Positions 32,684 to 40,774 of a stretch of 51,299 nucleotides of DNA are shown here, piece after piece. Both the position numbers and the translations under genes were made by a program. Origin of the DNA: CAZGKW01 sp964526295 (GTDB lineage: Bacteria; Planctomycetota; Phycisphaerae; FEN-1346); assembly GCA_964526295.1 (NCBI GenBank), contig CAZGKW010000032.1, forward strand, positions 1 to 51,299. The letters run 5' to 3'. The notes beneath the pieces are model-generated. The model saw only the letters and a program-made list of their open reading frames with translations. It searched no databases and had not been told where the DNA came from. Position 1 is the stretch's first letter. Each line of letters opens with the position of its first letter.

Positions 32684-33619
32684 ATGACCACACTCGTCCG
32701 AATGCCGACGCCCGAGCTGGCGGCGAAGACCGACCGCCTCCGCCGCGAGCGCCGGGCCGTCATCCTGGCCCATAACTACCAGCTCCCCGAGGTCCAGGAC
32801 GCCGCCGACATCGTCGGAGACAGCCTGGCGATGGCCCGCGAGGCCGCCGAGGTCGAGGACGCCGACGTCATCGTCCTCTGCGGCGTCCGGTTCATGGCCG
32901 AGACGGCCAAGCTGATGAACCCGGAGCGGCCGGTCCTGATGCCGGACCCGAACGCCGGCTGCCCCATGGCCGACATGATCCTCCCGCGCGAGCTGGCCGA
33001 GGCGAAGGAGCGGTACCCCGACGCCGCCGTGGTCTGCTACGTCAACTCCTCGGCGGCCGTCAAAGCCATGAGCGACGTCTGCTGCACAAGCGCCAACGCC
33101 GTCCGGGTGGTCGAGTCGATCCCCAGGGGGCAGCCGATCATCTTCGTGCCCGACCAGAGCCTGGGAGACTACGTCGCGCGGCAGACGGGGCGGGACAACC
33201 TGGTCTTGTGGCCGGGCTTCTGCCCCACGCACCACCGGATCCTGGCCGAGCACGTCGCCGCCCGGCGCCAGGAGCACCCCGACGCCGAGGTCTGCGTCCA
33301 CCCCGAGTGCACCCGCGACGTCATCGAGCTGGCGGACTTCGTCGGCTCGACGAGCCAGATCCTGCGGCACGTGGCGGAGTCGCCGAAGACGACGTTCGTC
33401 ATCGCCACGGAGCTGGGCGTCTGCCACACGCTCCGCCAGCGGAACCCCGAGAAGACGATCATCCAGATCACGAACCTGGCGGACTGCCCGAACATGAAGC
33501 TCAACACGCTGGAGAAGGTGGCGTGGGCGCTCGAGGACATGCAGTACGAGGTGGAGGTCCCGGAAGACGTCGCCGCCCCGGCCCGGAAGGCCATCGAACG
33601 GATGCTCGCGATCTCCTGA
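32684..33619 (+). CDS. nadA: quinolinate synthase
   Basis: 311 residues, the usual length. The three cluster Cys are in VLCGVRFMAETAK (C66), WPGFCPTHH and LADCPNMKLN; AHNYQLPEVQDAADIVGDS near the start and TELGVCHTL, NSSAAVKA complete the family pattern. It condenses iminoaspartate and dihydroxyacetone phosphate to quinolinate for NAD synthesis and needs an oxygen-labile 4Fe-4S cluster. The ATG at 32684 is preceded by GGGAG and a promoter with perfect -10. NadB and NadC are not in this window. Confidence 0.95.
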   Translation: MTTLVRMPTPELAAKTDRLRRERRAVILAHNYQLPEVQDAADIVGDSLAMAREAAEVEDADVIVLCGVRFMAETAKLMNPERPVLMPDPNAGCPMADMILPRELAEAKERYPDAAVVCYVNSSAAVKAMSDVCCTSANAVRVVESIPRGQPIIFVPDQSLGDYVARQTGRDNLVLWPGFCPTHHRILAEHVAARRQEHPDAEVCVHPECTRDVIELADFVGSTSQILRHVAESPKTTFVIATELGVCHTLRQRNPEKTIIQITNLADCPNMKLNTLEKVAWALEDMQYEVEVPEDVAAPARKAIERMLAIS

Positions 33620-33665
33620 CCCCGCCGCCTTCGCCGTGAGGCGGCCCCCATCCGCGGAACGAGCC

Positions 33666-35516
33666 ATGAGTACAACTTCGGCCGACGACACTGCCACACC
33701 GCCGGACGCGATCGCGCCGCCAGACGCCGACCGGCTGGGCGTCCGCCGCTCCACCCGCTCGTTCCGCCTGGTCGACCTGATCGACGTCGACACCCTCCAG
33801 GCCATCCAGGACGGCTTCTCCGAGCTGACGTGCACGGCGACGAGCATCCGTGACGAGCGGGGCCGCCTGGTGACCAAGCCGAGCTGCTCCAGCCGGTTCT
33901 GCGAGCTGATCGGCGGCCCCTTGCACGACAACGAGGCGTGCGCCCTGTCGAATTACGCCGCCGCGTCGCTGGCTTCGCGGCAGCCGGAGGAGCCGATCAA
34001 GTACGTCTGCCACGCCTTTCTGACGCAGTTCGCGGCGGCGATCCGCCTGGACGGGCAGGTCCTCGGGACGGTCGTCCTGGGCGACCTGCCGGAGGAGCCC
34101 CTGACGCGGGAGCAGGTCGACCGGGTCGCCCGCCGACAGGGCATCGACCGGGAGGATCTGTGGCAGGCGGCCCAGGAACTGCCCATCTGCAGAGAGGGGG
34201 AGATGCGGGCCGCCATCAAGTTCCTGCGGCTGCTCGCGAACACGCTGACCCGCCTGTGCTACCAGCAGGCCCTCCTGAAGGACCGGATCGAGGAGCTGAC
34301 GCTCCTGTCGGAGACGAGCGGCCTGCTCTCTTCGACCCTCGAGCCGGGACAGGTGCTCGACAACGTCGTCCGCACGATGGCCGAGATCATGCGGGTCAAG
34401 GCCTGCACGCTGCGCCTCCTGAACGAGGACGGCGACGAACTGGTCATCAAGGCGACCTACGGCCTGTCGCCGGAGTACCTGAAGAAGGGTCCCGTCCTGG
34501 TGGGCGAGAACCCGAGCGACCGGGCGGCCCTGCGGGGCGAGACGGTCCAGACGGAGGACATGCGGACCGACCCCAACGTCCGCTATCCCGGCGAGGCCCG
34601 GCGCGAAGGGCTCGTCTCGAGCCTGGCCGTGGGCCTGATCGCCAAGGGCGAACCTCTCGGCACGCTGCACATCTACACGGGCCATGCACACCGATTCACG
34701 CCGGAGGAGGTCCGTCTGTTCCGGAGCGTCGCCGACCAGGCGGCCCTGACGGTTCGCAACGCCCAGCTCGTGGAGGAGATCGCCCGCACCCGCGGCCAGC
34801 AGCGGGAGCTGGCCCTGGCCGAACAGGTCCAGCGGCGGCTGCTGCCCGCCTCGCCGCCCGTCATCGACGGCTACGACTGCTACGGACTGACCGTGCCGTC
34901 GCAATACGTGGGCGGCGACTTCCACGACTGGATCGAGCTGCCCCAGGGCAACTGGGGCGTGGCGGTGGGCGACGTGGCCGGCAAAGGCGTCCCCGGGGCG
35001 ATCCTCATGGCCTACGTCCGCGGGGCGCTGCGGGCCCAGGCCGAGCACGTCTACGAACTCGACCACATCATGGACCGCGTCAACCATTATCTGGCGGCCG
35101 ACACCCAGGCCACCGAGTTCGCCACGCTCTTCTACGGCGTGCTCGATTCGGCCCGGCGACAGCTCACGTGCTGCTCGGCGGGTCACGAGCCCGCGATCCT
35201 CGTCCGGGACGGCACGCTGCGGGAGCTCGCGGTCGGTGGGCCGCTGCTGGGCGTCATACCCAAAGCGGACTACCGGTACGAGCTCCTGTCGCTGGAGCCC
35301 GGCGACTCGCTGGTCGTCTACTCCGACGGGGCCAGCGACACCCTGGACGAGCAGCAGCAGCGGTTCGGGAAGGTGCGGCTGAAAGAATCGATCCTTCGAC
35401 ATGCCGGCCTGGAGGCCCGAGGAATGGTGGAAGCCATTCGGGCCGAGACGCGACGGTTCGCCGGCCTGGCGCCTCGGGCGGACGACATGACACTGCTCGT
35501 CGTCAAGGTGCTCTGA
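33666..35516 (+). CDS. PocR-GAF-SpoIIE (RsbU-type) serine phosphatase
   Basis: 616 residues with three domains. About 35-190: PocR sensory domain (LIDVDTLQAIQDGFSELT, Cys-rich with SCSSRFC and EACALSN), which in other proteins binds small hydrocarbons or alcohols. About 220-375: GAF domain (LDNVVRTMAEIM, VKACTLRLLNEDGDELVIK). About 395-616: PP2C/SpoIIE phosphatase (AEQVQRRLLP, YVGGDFHDWIEL, VAVGDVAGKGVPGAILMA, CSAGHEPAIL, LVVYSDGASD); Asp residues for two metals are in GGDFHD and SDGASD. It should dephosphorylate an anti-anti-sigma or similar STAS protein; no partner is encoded nearby. 46 bases after nadA, likely co-transcribed. Confidence 0.88.
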   Translation: MSTTSADDTATPPDAIAPPDADRLGVRRSTRSFRLVDLIDVDTLQAIQDGFSELTCTATSIRDERGRLVTKPSCSSRFCELIGGPLHDNEACALSNYAAASLASRQPEEPIKYVCHAFLTQFAAAIRLDGQVLGTVVLGDLPEEPLTREQVDRVARRQGIDREDLWQAAQELPICREGEMRAAIKFLRLLANTLTRLCYQQALLKDRIEELTLLSETSGLLSSTLEPGQVLDNVVRTMAEIMRVKACTLRLLNEDGDELVIKATYGLSPEYLKKGPVLVGENPSDRAALRGETVQTEDMRTDPNVRYPGEARREGLVSSLAVGLIAKGEPLGTLHIYTGHAHRFTPEEVRLFRSVADQAALTVRNAQLVEEIARTRGQQRELALAEQVQRRLLPASPPVIDGYDCYGLTVPSQYVGGDFHDWIELPQGNWGVAVGDVAGKGVPGAILMAYVRGALRAQAEHVYELDHIMDRVNHYLAADTQATEFATLFYGVLDSARRQLTCCSAGHEPAILVRDGTLRELAVGGPLLGVIPKADYRYELLSLEPGDSLVVYSDGASDTLDEQQQRFGKVRLKESILRHAGLEARGMVEAIRAETRRFAGLAPRADDMTLLVVKVL

Positions 35517-35555
35517 GCGAATCGAGGGACATCCCGCCGGCGGCAAGCGACGGCG

Positions 35556-36512
35556 CTACGAACCTTCCGGCTGGTCGCCCGAGAGGCGGATCGGTTTCCA
35601 CTCCGGTATCCCCTCGGGCTTCGACTGGAGCCACCGCTGCCACGCCGCCTGGTCGTAGCCGAAGTCCTTCCCGGTCAACTGCTTCAGGGCGGCCAGGATG
35701 CCGGGGTGCCGGACGACGACCCGCTCGTACTCGGGCGAGACGTGCCGCTCGCTCATGGCGATCGTCGTCGCCAGGTCGATGATCTGGACCTCCGGCAGTT
35801 GGATGGTGGTCTCGGCGACGGCAAACGGGGCGGCGGCCTGGACCGTCACCTCGCGGAACCGTTTCACGTCGGCCACCTGGAACCGGATGTCGAACTGCAT
35901 GTCGTAGTCGGTGACCTCGGCCCCGACGAGACGGTACTCCTCGGTCACGAGCCGCTCGACGAGCATCCAGACGGCCCGCCTGTCCCGCAGCTCGGCCAGG
36001 GCCGCGGCGGCCCGGTCCCTCAGAACGGTCACTTCGCCCAAGGCCAGGTGGGCCATGAGGCGGTTGGTGGACCGGCCGCCCGAGGCGTTGCGGATGGCCT
36101 CGACGGACCGGCGACGATGGCCCCGGCTGCCGTCGCCCACGGCGATGTCCTGGAGGTACGTCTTCGCCGTCTCGGACCCGTCCTGGCCGAACCGCTCGAG
36201 CGCTTCGATCAGGAGGCGGCGGTACTTCTCATTCGGGCCGTAGAGGACGTTGACCAGGGGGCCGATGACGGCCTCGTCGCGGATGGCAAGGACCTTCTCG
36301 CGGCCCTTCCGGAACTCGGCCGGGTCGGCGCTTCGCAGGTGCCGGATCTCGATCAGCCGGACCTTCTTCAGGTACTCGTGGTACTGCCGGGCGGCTTCCT
36401 CCCGGGCCGCCTCTGCGGCGTCCTCGGCCTTCCCGGCACGGACGGCGACAGACGCGGCAGCAAAAGCCGCGACCCAAGCCAGCGTAAGGGCCGTCAACCG
36501 GACGGGTGCCAT
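35556..36512 (-). CDS. exported HEAT-repeat protein
   Basis: 318 residues with a signal peptide (ALTLAWVAAFAAASVAVRA). After a coiled, charged segment (EDAAEAAREEAARQYHEYLKK split over 30-50), HEAT-like helices follow: IGPLVNVLYGPNEKYRRLL, LIEALERFGQDGSE, VTVLRDRAAAALAELRDRRA and VWMLVERLVTEEY. The final part (about 210-318) is beta-rich and ends in a Trp-containing helix (WQRWLQSKPEG). HEAT proteins in planctomycete periplasm are common but uncharacterised. It converges with the phosphatase gene, 40 bases apart. Confidence 0.75.
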   Translation of the reverse strand: MAPVRLTALTLAWVAAFAAASVAVRAGKAEDAAEAAREEAARQYHEYLKKVRLIEIRHLRSADPAEFRKGREKVLAIRDEAVIGPLVNVLYGPNEKYRRLLIEALERFGQDGSETAKTYLQDIAVGDGSRGHRRRSVEAIRNASGGRSTNRLMAHLALGEVTVLRDRAAAALAELRDRRAVWMLVERLVTEEYRLVGAEVTDYDMQFDIRFQVADVKRFREVTVQAAAPFAVAETTIQLPEVQIIDLATTIAMSERHVSPEYERVVVRHPGILAALKQLTGKDFGYDQAAWQRWLQSKPEGIPEWKPIRLSGDQPEGS

Positions 36513-36559
36513 GCTTGCCCCTCCCCTGCCGAACGGACGGTCATCCGCCCGTGCAATCG

Positions 36560-36588
36560 ATTATACGAACCCGGGGCCGGCCCCGGGG
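36560..36588 (-). promoter_or_regulatory. possible promoter with GC palindrome for the HEAT-protein gene
   Basis: Minus strand TATAAT (36565-36560) lies 48 bases upstream of the start at 36512. Its -35 position falls inside a perfect GC palindrome (about 36571-36587, CCGGGGCCGGCCCCGG) and has no TTGACA match. Promoter strength is therefore doubtful; the palindrome could be an operator. Confidence 0.4.
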
Positions 36589-36614
36589 ATGTAAAATCGA
36601 CGAGCGGTCACCAG

Positions 36615-36718
36615 TCCCCTCTCCATCTCCCTCTCCCCTCCGGCGGCCTTGCCCCGTTGGGGGAGAGGGGCGGGCCTGCCCTGAGCAACGCACAGCGGAG
36701 TCGAATGGGGAGAGGGGA
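36615..36718. repeat. CCCTCTCC-type hairpin, copy 3 (nested)
   Basis: Outer arms 36615-36626 and 36705-36718 pair with one bulge; an inner CTCTCCCC/GGGGAGAG pair lies between. Same family as 27100-27122. It fills most of the 227-base gap between the gamma subunit gene and the HEAT-protein promoter. Confidence 0.6.
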
Positions 36719-36739
36719 CAAGGAGTGCGGCGAATCGGG

Positions 36740-37297
36740 TCACCGACGGGCCACCGCCTTCTCCGCCTCGGCGGCGCCGACTCGGAGGGCCTGACGGTTC
36801 AGCGACAGGATCTCGCGCTTGCCCGGCTCGGTGCCGAGCTTTTTCTGGAGCAGGCGGACCATGGCCTTCTCGTCGGCGAGGTGCTTCAGGGCGTTCAGCG
36901 CCCCGAGCATGACCATGTTGGCCACGCGGACGTCGCCGATCTCGTTGGCCAGCTCCGACGCCCGGACCTCGACCAGCCGGGCCGGACCGTGGTCGCCCGT
37001 CGGCGAGATCATGCTCGAGTTCGACAGGACCGTTCCGTCGGGCGTCACGACCGGGGCGAACCGGTCGTAGGAGAGCTGGTTCATGACCACCAGACAGGTG
37101 GCTTCCTCGACGACGGGCGAGGCGATCGGCCCGTCGCTCAGGACCACGTGACAATAGGCCGTCCCGCCGCGGACCTCCGTCCCGTAGGACGGGAAGAACG
37201 TGACCTCGTGGTCGTGCATCATGAGCTCGGCGACGAACTTTCCCAGGGTCATCAGGCCCTGACCGCCGAACCCGGAGAAGATCATTCGCTCGTCCAT
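36740..37297 (-). CDS. korC: 2-oxoacid:ferredoxin oxidoreductase, gamma subunit
   Basis: 185 residues of the pyruvate/ketoisovalerate oxidoreductase gamma family: FSGFGGQGLMTLGKF at the start, FFPSYGTEVRGGTAYCHV in the middle and VANMVMLGALNAL. The subunit binds CoA and closes the active site of KOR/VOR-type enzymes. The ATG at 37297 is preceded by AAGGAG thirteen bases upstream. The other subunits (delta 44006-44224, alpha 40775-41857, beta 40014-40772) lie on the same strand but are separated by unrelated genes, with the oppositely oriented SOD gene in between, so this one needs its own promoter. Confidence 0.9.
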   Translation of the reverse strand: MDERMIFSGFGGQGLMTLGKFVAELMMHDHEVTFFPSYGTEVRGGTAYCHVVLSDGPIASPVVEEATCLVVMNQLSYDRFAPVVTPDGTVLSNSSMISPTGDHGPARLVEVRASELANEIGDVRVANMVMLGALNALKHLADEKAMVRLLQKKLGTEPGKREILSLNRQALRVGAAEAEKAVARR

Positions 37298-37365
37298 CGT
37301 CGGCCCCGTCTCCTTGCGCCGGCCCGCCCTGCCGACCGTCCGCGGCGACGTTTTTGGCGCGGCCG

Positions 37366-37395
37366 TTGCGTGGCTTCGGCCGGACCATCTATCAT
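37366..37395 (+). promoter_or_regulatory. promoter of the superoxide dismutase gene
   Basis: TTGCGT (37366-37371), 18-base spacer, TATCAT (37390-37395). The -10 lies in CTATCATAG, a palindrome, so a divergent transcript towards korC could use TATGAT on the other strand. Confidence 0.55.
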
Positions 37396-37450
37396 AGGCT
37401 AAGTCCGGGCGGGTGCCCGGGCAAGCCAATTCAGCCGAAAGGAGTCTCTC

Positions 37451-38173
37451 ATGGACCAGCCGATCACTCGCCGCCGGGCCCTCGAGACGGTAGGCCTGGG
37501 GGGGTTGGGCGTCGCCATCGCCGCCGCCGGGTGCCGTGCCGCCACCGAGGAGGGGACCGGTACCGTCGCGGTGCCCGAGCCGCAGCCGTTCTCGCTACCC
37601 GCGCTGCCGTACGAGTCGCTCGAGCCGGTCATCGACGACCAGACCCTCGCCTTGCACCACGACAAGCACCACGCCGGTTACGTCAAGGGAGCGAACGCCG
37701 CCCTCGACGCCCTGGCCCAGGCCCGCGACTCCGGCGACTTCGCCGCCATCAAGCACTGGGAGCGGCAGCTCGCCTTCACCGGCTCCGGGGCGGTCCTGCA
37801 CACGCTGTACTGGACGAGCATGTGGCCGGGCGGCCGGGGCAAGCCGTCGTCCGAGCTGGCCAAGGCCGTCAAGGCCTCGTTCGGGTCGCAGGAGAAGATG
37901 CTGGCCCACATGGCCGCCGCCACGAAGGCCGTTGAGGCGAGCGGCTGGGGCATCCTGGCCTACGAGCCGCTCTCGATGCGTCTGGTCGTCCTCCAGGCGG
38001 AGCGGCACCAGGACCTCACCATCTGGGGATGTGTGCCCATCCTGGTCTGCGACGTCTGGGAGCACGCCTACTACCTGAAGTATCAGAACCGGCGGGGCGA
38101 GTACGTCGACGCCTGGGCCGGGGCCATCGACTGGGACTCGGCCGGCATGCGCTTCGCCGAGGCGGTCGCGTAG
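37451..38173 (+). CDS. Fe/Mn superoxide dismutase, exported lipoprotein form
   Basis: 240 residues. The N-terminus MDQPITRRRALETV...AAAGC has a twin-arginine motif (R7-R9) and a lipobox ending at C28, followed by a Thr/Pro-rich linker and a complete SOD domain: LPALPYESLEP, LALHHDKHHAGYV (metal His69), GAVLHTLYWTSMWPGG (second His), then DVWEHAYYLKYQNRR with the Asp and third His. It converts superoxide to peroxide and O2 outside the cytoplasm. Tat export fits a metal-loaded folded enzyme. AAAGGAG six bases before ATG. It interrupts the KOR gene region on the opposite strand. Confidence 0.9.
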   Translation: MDQPITRRRALETVGLGGLGVAIAAAGCRAATEEGTGTVAVPEPQPFSLPALPYESLEPVIDDQTLALHHDKHHAGYVKGANAALDALAQARDSGDFAAIKHWERQLAFTGSGAVLHTLYWTSMWPGGRGKPSSELAKAVKASFGSQEKMLAHMAAATKAVEASGWGILAYEPLSMRLVVLQAERHQDLTIWGCVPILVCDVWEHAYYLKYQNRRGEYVDAWAGAIDWDSAGMRFAEAVA

Positions 38174-38242
38174 CGTAAGCCGAGGGGCGCGTGACCGCAC
38201 GGCAGGCGGGCACCGAAGACGCCCCGGAAAGGCATCCGTCGC

Positions 38243-38266
38243 GGCGGGCGCGGCGACCCGCCGCGC
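38243..38266. repeat. GC palindromic repeat, copy 3
   Basis: Two mismatches to the 24-base element at 27375-27398 and in the same orientation; the match continues three more bases (ACA). It lies between the convergent SOD and dehydrogenase genes. Confidence 0.65.
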
Positions 38267-38306
38267 ACAACAGTTCGGGGAAGCGGCGTCGCCCGGGGTG
38301 GCCGCC

Positions 38307-39260
38307 TCACCACTCGAAGACGGTACCCAGGAGCTTGCTCGGCTCCGCCGCGAGGACGTCGTAGACCCGCGGGGCTTGGGCCGCCGGGACGACGTCGCGG
38401 ACCAGCGGCCGGATGCGGATGCGGTCCGTCCCGACCATCCGGACGACGGTTTCGAGATCGATCTGCTTGAAGTGCCCGGTGTGGAGGAGGGCCACCTGGT
38501 TGCCGCCGGCACGCAGGTAGCTGTACTTCACCTCCCGCCGCCCGCCGATCATCACGACGCGGCTCCGCCAGCCGACCATGCAGGGCGTGGGCTTGCCGGG
38601 CACGCCGATGATCCAGTCCAGGACGTCGGCCCCGGTCGTCTCCATGACGACCGAAAACGGGGCCTGCTCCTGGAGCCGGTCCATCGCCCCGTCGTCTTTG
38701 GTGTTGACCGTCTCGTCGGCCCCGCACTCGGCGGCGAGCTTGAGGCGATCGTCGTGGTGACCGGCGACGACAGTGCGGGCGCCGAGGCAGCGGGCGGCCT
38801 GGGCGGCGAACTGGCCGATCAGCCCGTCGCCGACGACGAGCACGGTGTCGGTCGGTCGGACGTCGCCGCGCATCGCATCGTGCCACGAGACCGACGCCAC
38901 GCCCAACTGGGCCGCCGCCACGAGGTCGAACCCCTCCGGCAGCTTGACGATGAGGTCGGATTCCTTCGCCAGATGCAACGGCACGTGGCCGGGGAACGTG
39001 GCCGTGAAGACGACGTCGCCGACCTCGAAGGCCGTGATCTCGTCGCCGCACTCGACGACCTCGGAGACGTGCTGATAGCCGATCCGCTTCGGGTAGGGCG
39101 CCTGCCAGCCGTAGTGCAAGCTCATCAGGAAGCTCCGCTCGGTGCCGTTCGAGAGGCCCGAGTAGAGCGTCTTCAGGAGGACGGTGTCGGGCTTGCAGAC
39201 GGGGTCGGGTTCCTCGACGAACGCGGCCTTGCCCTTCTCGACGAACGTGATGCCCTGCAT
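38307..39260 (-). CDS. medium-chain dehydrogenase (zinc-type alcohol dehydrogenase family)
   Basis: 317 residues. The GroES-like domain starts KTLYSGLSNGTERSFLM, with the RIGYQHVSEVVECGDEITAF core; the Rossmann part has VLVVGDGLIGQFAAQAARCLGA (nucleotide-binding glycines). The usual catalytic C/H zinc residues are replaced (SNGTER in place of CGTDxH), as in bacteriochlorophyllide or threonine dehydrogenase-like relatives, so zinc may be absent. Substrate unknown, likely a sugar or polyol given the neighbours. AAAGGA five bases upstream of the ATG. It follows the ThuA-like gene by 43 bases. Confidence 0.83.
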   Translation of the reverse strand: MQGITFVEKGKAAFVEEPDPVCKPDTVLLKTLYSGLSNGTERSFLMSLHYGWQAPYPKRIGYQHVSEVVECGDEITAFEVGDVVFTATFPGHVPLHLAKESDLIVKLPEGFDLVAAAQLGVASVSWHDAMRGDVRPTDTVLVVGDGLIGQFAAQAARCLGARTVVAGHHDDRLKLAAECGADETVNTKDDGAMDRLQEQAPFSVVMETTGADVLDWIIGVPGKPTPCMVGWRSRVVMIGGRREVKYSYLRAGGNQVALLHTGHFKQIDLETVVRMVGTDRIRIRPLVRDVVPAAQAPRVYDVLAAEPSKLLGTVFEW

Positions 39261-39303
39261 GGGGGTCCTTTCCTTGCGGCGTCGCGTGCGGAAGGTGAGG
39301 CGG

Positions 39304-39981
39304 CTACAGGCGCCCGGCACACCACTGGACGCCGCGCTGGAGCACCCGGCGGAAGTTCGGGTCCACCCAGGTCTCGTTGTCGTGGCCCGACTCGAGACAG
39401 AAGACACGGGCCTTGCCGTGCGACCGCGTCCAGGCCAGCGTCCGCGCGCTCTTCGGGTGGTCCGTGGTCAGGAGGACATGGCAGCCCTCGCCGGCATCGG
39501 CCATCTCGTAGGTCTCGTCGACCATCGTCCAGTCCGCCAGGCCCTCCGTGACGGGGTGGCCGGCGTCCTCGACGTGGACCGGCACCGTCTGGCCGTGATG
39601 GTAGGTCTCGAATCGCCGCTCGGGGATGCCGACCATCTCGGCCCAGACGTCCCACTCGGGCCAGGCCAGGATGCCGTGGTGCAGGACGAGGACGCCCTGC
39701 CCCGTCCGGCCGAGCGATTCGAGGGCGTCGCGGCAGCGCTTGCCCCAGTGCTTCTCGTCCTCGGCAGGGGTCTCGCGGTGCATATTGTAGAACAGGACGA
39801 CGTCGTACGTCTCGCGGACGCCGGCGCAGTCGGCCACCCAGTCCTCGAGCGTCTGAACGTAGGCGTCGATGCCGTCGAGGGACCGGAAGAGCTGGTGGAA
39901 GTGCGGCACGTCGAAGGCGTGGCCGCCGGTGATGACGGCGCAGGTGACGCCGCCCGGTCCGCCGATGGGGTGCTCGGCCAT
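39304..39981 (-). CDS. ThuA-like (trehalose utilisation family) protein
   Basis: 225 residues with the ThuA glutamine-amidotransferase-like fold: CAVITGGHAFDVPHFHQLF, YDVVLFYNMH, GVLVLHHGILAWPEW, then HPVTEGLADWTMVDETYEM and VFCLESGHDNETWVDPNFRR. ThuA in rhizobia takes part in trehalose or sucrose catabolism, and ThuA-like proteins are frequent in planctomycete sugar loci, though the reaction is not well known. The start at 39981 is preceded by GAGAGGA. The gene lies between the KOR beta subunit and the dehydrogenase, all on the minus strand. Confidence 0.86.
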   Translation of the reverse strand: MAEHPIGGPGGVTCAVITGGHAFDVPHFHQLFRSLDGIDAYVQTLEDWVADCAGVRETYDVVLFYNMHRETPAEDEKHWGKRCRDALESLGRTGQGVLVLHHGILAWPEWDVWAEMVGIPERRFETYHHGQTVPVHVEDAGHPVTEGLADWTMVDETYEMADAGEGCHVLLTTDHPKSARTLAWTRSHGKARVFCLESGHDNETWVDPNFRRVLQRGVQWCAGRL

Positions 39982-40013
39982 CGCGAGTTCCTCTCTCCCT
40001 TGGCGGCCGGGGG

Positions 40014-40772
40014 CTACTTCGTCGTGTCCTTGATGACGCCCCGCGGGAAGACCTCCTCGAAGTATTCCTCGATGTACGAGACGGCCTTCGGCGGCGGGAC
40101 CCGCCAGTAGGTCGGGCACGGCGAGAGGACCTCGATCAGGCTGAACGCCTTCAGGTCCCGCTGGATGCGGAAGCTCTTCTTGATGGCGTTCTTGGTGCGG
40201 CGGACGTCGCGCGGCGTGCCGACGACGGTCCGCTCGATGTAGACCGGCTGCTCGAGCGTGGCGAGCATCTCGCTGACGCGAAGCGGGAAGCCCTCGTTGA
40301 CGACGCTTCGGCCCTGGGGGGTGGTGCTCGTCTTCTGGCCGGGCATGGTCGTCGGGGCCATCTGGCCGCCGGTCATGCCGTAGACGGCGTTGTTGATGAA
40401 GATGACGCTGATGGGCTCGCCCCGGTTGGCCACGTGGACGATCTCGTTCGTGCCGATGCCCGCCAGGTCGCCGTCGCCCTGGTAGGAGAAGACGAGCTTC
40501 TCGGGCCGGGCCCGCTTGATGCCCGCGGCAACCTCGGGGGTTCGCCCGTGGGCCGCCTCGCAGCAGTCGACGTCGAGATACTGATACAGAAGCACCGCGC
40601 AGCCGACGGGGGCCATCCCGATCACCTGGTCGCGGATGTCCCACTCGTCGATGATCTCGGCGATGATGCGGTGGACCACCCCGTGACCGCACCCGGCGCA
40701 GTAGTGCGTCCGGTTCGGCAGCAGCGACTGGGGTCGACCCACGCGGAGCGTCGGCCCGTCTTGTTCGACCAT
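40014..40772 (-). CDS. korB: 2-oxoacid:ferredoxin oxidoreductase, beta (TPP-binding) subunit
   Basis: 252 residues. HYCAGCGHGVVHRII, then SYQGDGDLAGIGTNE and FINNAVYGMTGGQM form the TPP/Mg-binding pattern (GDGD ... NN). Cys in YCAGC bind part of the 4Fe-4S cluster. It decarboxylates a 2-oxoacid (pyruvate, 2-oxoglutarate or ketoisovalerate) together with the alpha subunit, passing electrons to ferredoxin. The start at 40772 lies two bases after the alpha-subunit stop. The C-terminus (SPCPTYWRVPPPKAV) is the KorB type. Confidence 0.93.
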   Translation of the reverse strand: MVEQDGPTLRVGRPQSLLPNRTHYCAGCGHGVVHRIIAEIIDEWDIRDQVIGMAPVGCAVLLYQYLDVDCCEAAHGRTPEVAAGIKRARPEKLVFSYQGDGDLAGIGTNEIVHVANRGEPISVIFINNAVYGMTGGQMAPTTMPGQKTSTTPQGRSVVNEGFPLRVSEMLATLEQPVYIERTVVGTPRDVRRTKNAIKKSFRIQRDLKAFSLIEVLSPCPTYWRVPPPKAVSYIEEYFEEVFPRGVIKDTTK

Positions 40773-40774
40773 CG

